Below, one piece after another: positions 7,126 to 8,208 of a stretch of 8,208 bases of DNA (position 1 is the first letter of the stretch; the number at the start of each line of letters is the position of its first letter). Source of the stretch: Verrucomicrobia bacterium UBA6015. GTDB taxonomy: Bacteria; Verrucomicrobiota; Kiritimatiellia; UBA8416. The translations under genes and the position numbers were made by a program. The stretch lies in the NCBI GenBank assembly GCA_002428045.1, contig DIZZ01000266.1, forward strand, positions 1 to 8,208, written 5' to 3'. A model generated the notes under the pieces. The model made no database searches. It saw nothing but the letters and a program-made list of their open reading frames with translations, and was not told the origin of the DNA.

Positions 7126-8136
7126 ATGCGATATGCGGTTGTGGCTAGCTTTTTTGCAGTACTTCCTGTGTGTGCTTACGGGCAGGAGTGGGAAGTGGAC
7201 TGGGATGCCGTTTCGCGGATCAGTACCACCGTTGTGCAGGATGTCCAGCAACGCCCGTTGGCGGCTCGGATCGCGGCACTCTCGGGCTCGGTCGAGGTGG
7301 ACTGGGACGTGATCGGGCGGCTCATCGGGCAGGCCCTCGGCGACACGTCCTGGGAGGATGTGGCGGCGTTGCGACCCTATGCCGAGCTGGCGGTGCAGCA
7401 GTTGGACGGTATCGAGGGGGGCGAATCGCTTGCCGTGTGGTTCCGGCAACGTCTTGAATATCTGCGGGTTGCAGAGCAATACACGAGCGGGCCATCCCAG
7501 CCACCGCCGCCACCACCGCGTCCGGGCACGCCCCCTCGTCAGCCCCCACGTCAGCCGCCCCGGCAGCCCTCGGTTACCACCGTGCGGCCGCCAGGTCCGT
7601 TGAAACGTAAAGTCAACATGGATCAGGATATCAAGACATGGGCGGCCCGTCTGCCCTCGACACCGGTCCCGATGGCCCGGCAATTGGCACCAACGCTCAA
7701 GGCCATCTTCAAGGCCGAGGGGGTTCCGCCTGAACTAATCTGGTTGGCGGAGGTCGAATCCGCCTTCAATCCCAAGGCGAAGAGTCCGGTGGGGGCGGCT
7801 GGGCTGTTCCAGTTCATGCCTGCTACGGCGGAACGATTCGGGTTGGCGATGACACCGACGGATCAACGTACGGATCCGCAGCGCTGCGGCACCGCCGCCG
7901 CCCGCTATCTGCGGCTGTTGTATCGCCGCTTTTCAGACTGGCCGCTGGCGGTGGCAGCCTACAACGCGGGCGAAGGGCGCGTGGGTAAAACCCTCAAGAA
8001 GCAGGGGGGCACCCGGTTCGAGGACATTGCCGATGAGCTACCCATCGAGACTCGGATGTATGTTCCGCGCGTCGCCGCCGCCATCCACCTTCGTGAGGGG
8101 GCGGATCTGCGTCGGCTGCCAGCCCCGACCCGCTAA
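7126..8136 (+). CDS. Exported lytic transglycosylase, SLT domain (MltD/Slt-type catalytic core)
   Basis: This 336-residue protein should cleave peptidoglycan glycan strands between MurNAc and GlcNAc to form 1,6-anhydro ends, in the periplasm. A signal peptide (1-19, cleavage likely after AYG) is followed by a novel-looking N-terminal region with two 34-residue repeats starting EVDWD (23-56 and 57-90). A proline-rich linker (125-158) comes next. The SLT domain (about 185-325) is complete: catalytic Glu211 in 'AEVESAFNP', then 'KSPVGAAGLFQFMPATAERFGL' spread over 219-240, 'AVAAYNAGEGRV' (275-286) and 'YVPRVAAAI' (312-320). No LysM or other wall-binding domain is present, and the protein ends just after the catalytic domain. 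The start is set by GGAGG (7114-7118), 7 bases before the ATG. It lies 33 bp after the protease stop and is probably co-transcribed with it. There is no lipobox, so it should be soluble or attached through its N-terminal region. Confidence 0.95.
   Translation: MRYAVVASFFAVLPVCAYGQEWEVDWDAVSRISTTVVQDVQQRPLAARIAALSGSVEVDWDVIGRLIGQALGDTSWEDVAALRPYAELAVQQLDGIEGGESLAVWFRQRLEYLRVAEQYTSGPSQPPPPPPRPGTPPRQPPRQPPRQPSVTTVRPPGPLKRKVNMDQDIKTWAARLPSTPVPMARQLAPTLKAIFKAEGVPPELIWLAEVESAFNPKAKSPVGAAGLFQFMPATAERFGLAMTPTDQRTDPQRCGTAAARYLRLLYRRFSDWPLAVAAYNAGEGRVGKTLKKQGGTRFEDIADELPIETRMYVPRVAAAIHLREGADLRRLPAPTR
7531..7566 (+). repeat. Three 12-bp tandem repeats encoding PPRQ in the transglycosylase linker
   Basis: The linker codes for PPRQ three times in a row (residues 136-147). 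Units are CCCCCTCGTCAG, CCCCCACGTCAG and CCGCCCCGGCAG, so the peptide is exact while third codon positions have drifted. A run of six prolines (residues 126-131) precedes it. The array makes a stiff, basic spacer between the N-terminal repeats and the SLT domain, and could vary in copy number by slippage. Confidence 0.85.
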
Positions 8137-8151
8137 CAGGCTTATTTCCGC

Positions 8152-8178
8152 TTGCCTTGCGGTGGCGGCGGCTATACA
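8152..8178 (+). promoter_or_regulatory. Candidate promoter for a gene starting at the right edge
   Basis: TTGCCT (8152-8157) and TATACA (8173-8178) are 15 bp apart, shorter than the usual 17 but with a good -10. They lie in the 51 bp between the transglycosylase stop and a following ATG. If used, the transcript would begin only a few bases before that ATG. Only the -10 element is convincing. Confidence 0.35.
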
Positions 8179-8187
8179 GTGAATGCC

Positions 8188-8208
8188 ATGAAACCGATTA
8201 CCACCAGT
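8188..8208 (+). CDS. Possible start of a downstream gene, cut by the window edge
   Basis: An ATG at 8188 opens a frame that reads MKPITTS to the end of the window. It follows a TATACA box by 9 bases and has no evident Shine-Dalgarno. Seven codons are too few to identify a product, and the start itself rests only on the position after the promoter-like element. Confidence 0.3.

Noticed and set aside
7120..7683. 187-codon minus-strand open frame opposite the transglycosylase
   Set aside because: Antisense shadow of the proline-rich and repeat region; no ribosome site or recognisable motif.
1..8208. CRISPR array, tRNA, rRNA, insertion sequence or phage genes
   Set aside because: No regularly spaced repeats, no tRNA-like cloverleaf, and no transposase or integrase frame noticed on either strand.

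Overview
The window comes from a moderately GC-rich bacterium. The phylum can only be inferred. The large protease carries add-on modules (divergent InlB-B-like units ending in 'W.W', DxDxDG calcium motifs followed by 'WWE', and a C-terminal 'VTWQS..GRVYHL...FYRI' module) that I associate with secreted proteins of the PVC superphylum, above all Kiritimatiellota, Verrucomicrobiota and Lentisphaerota. No rRNA or other taxonomic marker is present to confirm this.

Layout. Positions 2-355 hold the 3' part, or a short complete version, of an unrecognised plus-strand gene whose C-terminus weakly resembles Uma2-type proteins. It is followed 19 bp later by a full-length phoU (375-1040) with a strong ribosome binding site but no pst transporter gene next to it. 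A convergent minus-strand pair follows: a small secreted lipoprotein (1068-1454) and, upstream of it, a sodium:solute symporter of the SSS family (1551-2990). The lipoprotein has its own plausible sigma70-type promoter in the 96-bp gap.

A 130-bp divergent intergenic region (2991-3120) separates the symporter from a plus-strand unit and contains a long imperfect inverted repeat. The unit encodes a 1323-residue exported multi-domain subtilisin-family (S8) protease (3121-7092). After 33 bp comes an exported lytic transglycosylase with an SLT domain (7126-8136). After that gene there is a possible promoter and the first codons of a possible next gene at the window edge.

How the genes fit together. 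The protease and the transglycosylase lie close together on one strand and are probably co-transcribed, putting extracytoplasmic protein cleavage and peptidoglycan cleavage in one unit. The symporter and lipoprotein also act at the envelope. PhoU is a cytoplasmic phosphate-signalling regulator with no evident link to its neighbours here.

No mobile element, CRISPR array, tRNA or rRNA was seen. The window looks mostly like ordinary chromosomal genes, and I did not find convincing evidence of a new multi-gene system. The most notable points are the inverted repeat before the protease, the duplicated module inside the protease, and the tandem repeats in the N-terminal half of the transglycosylase.
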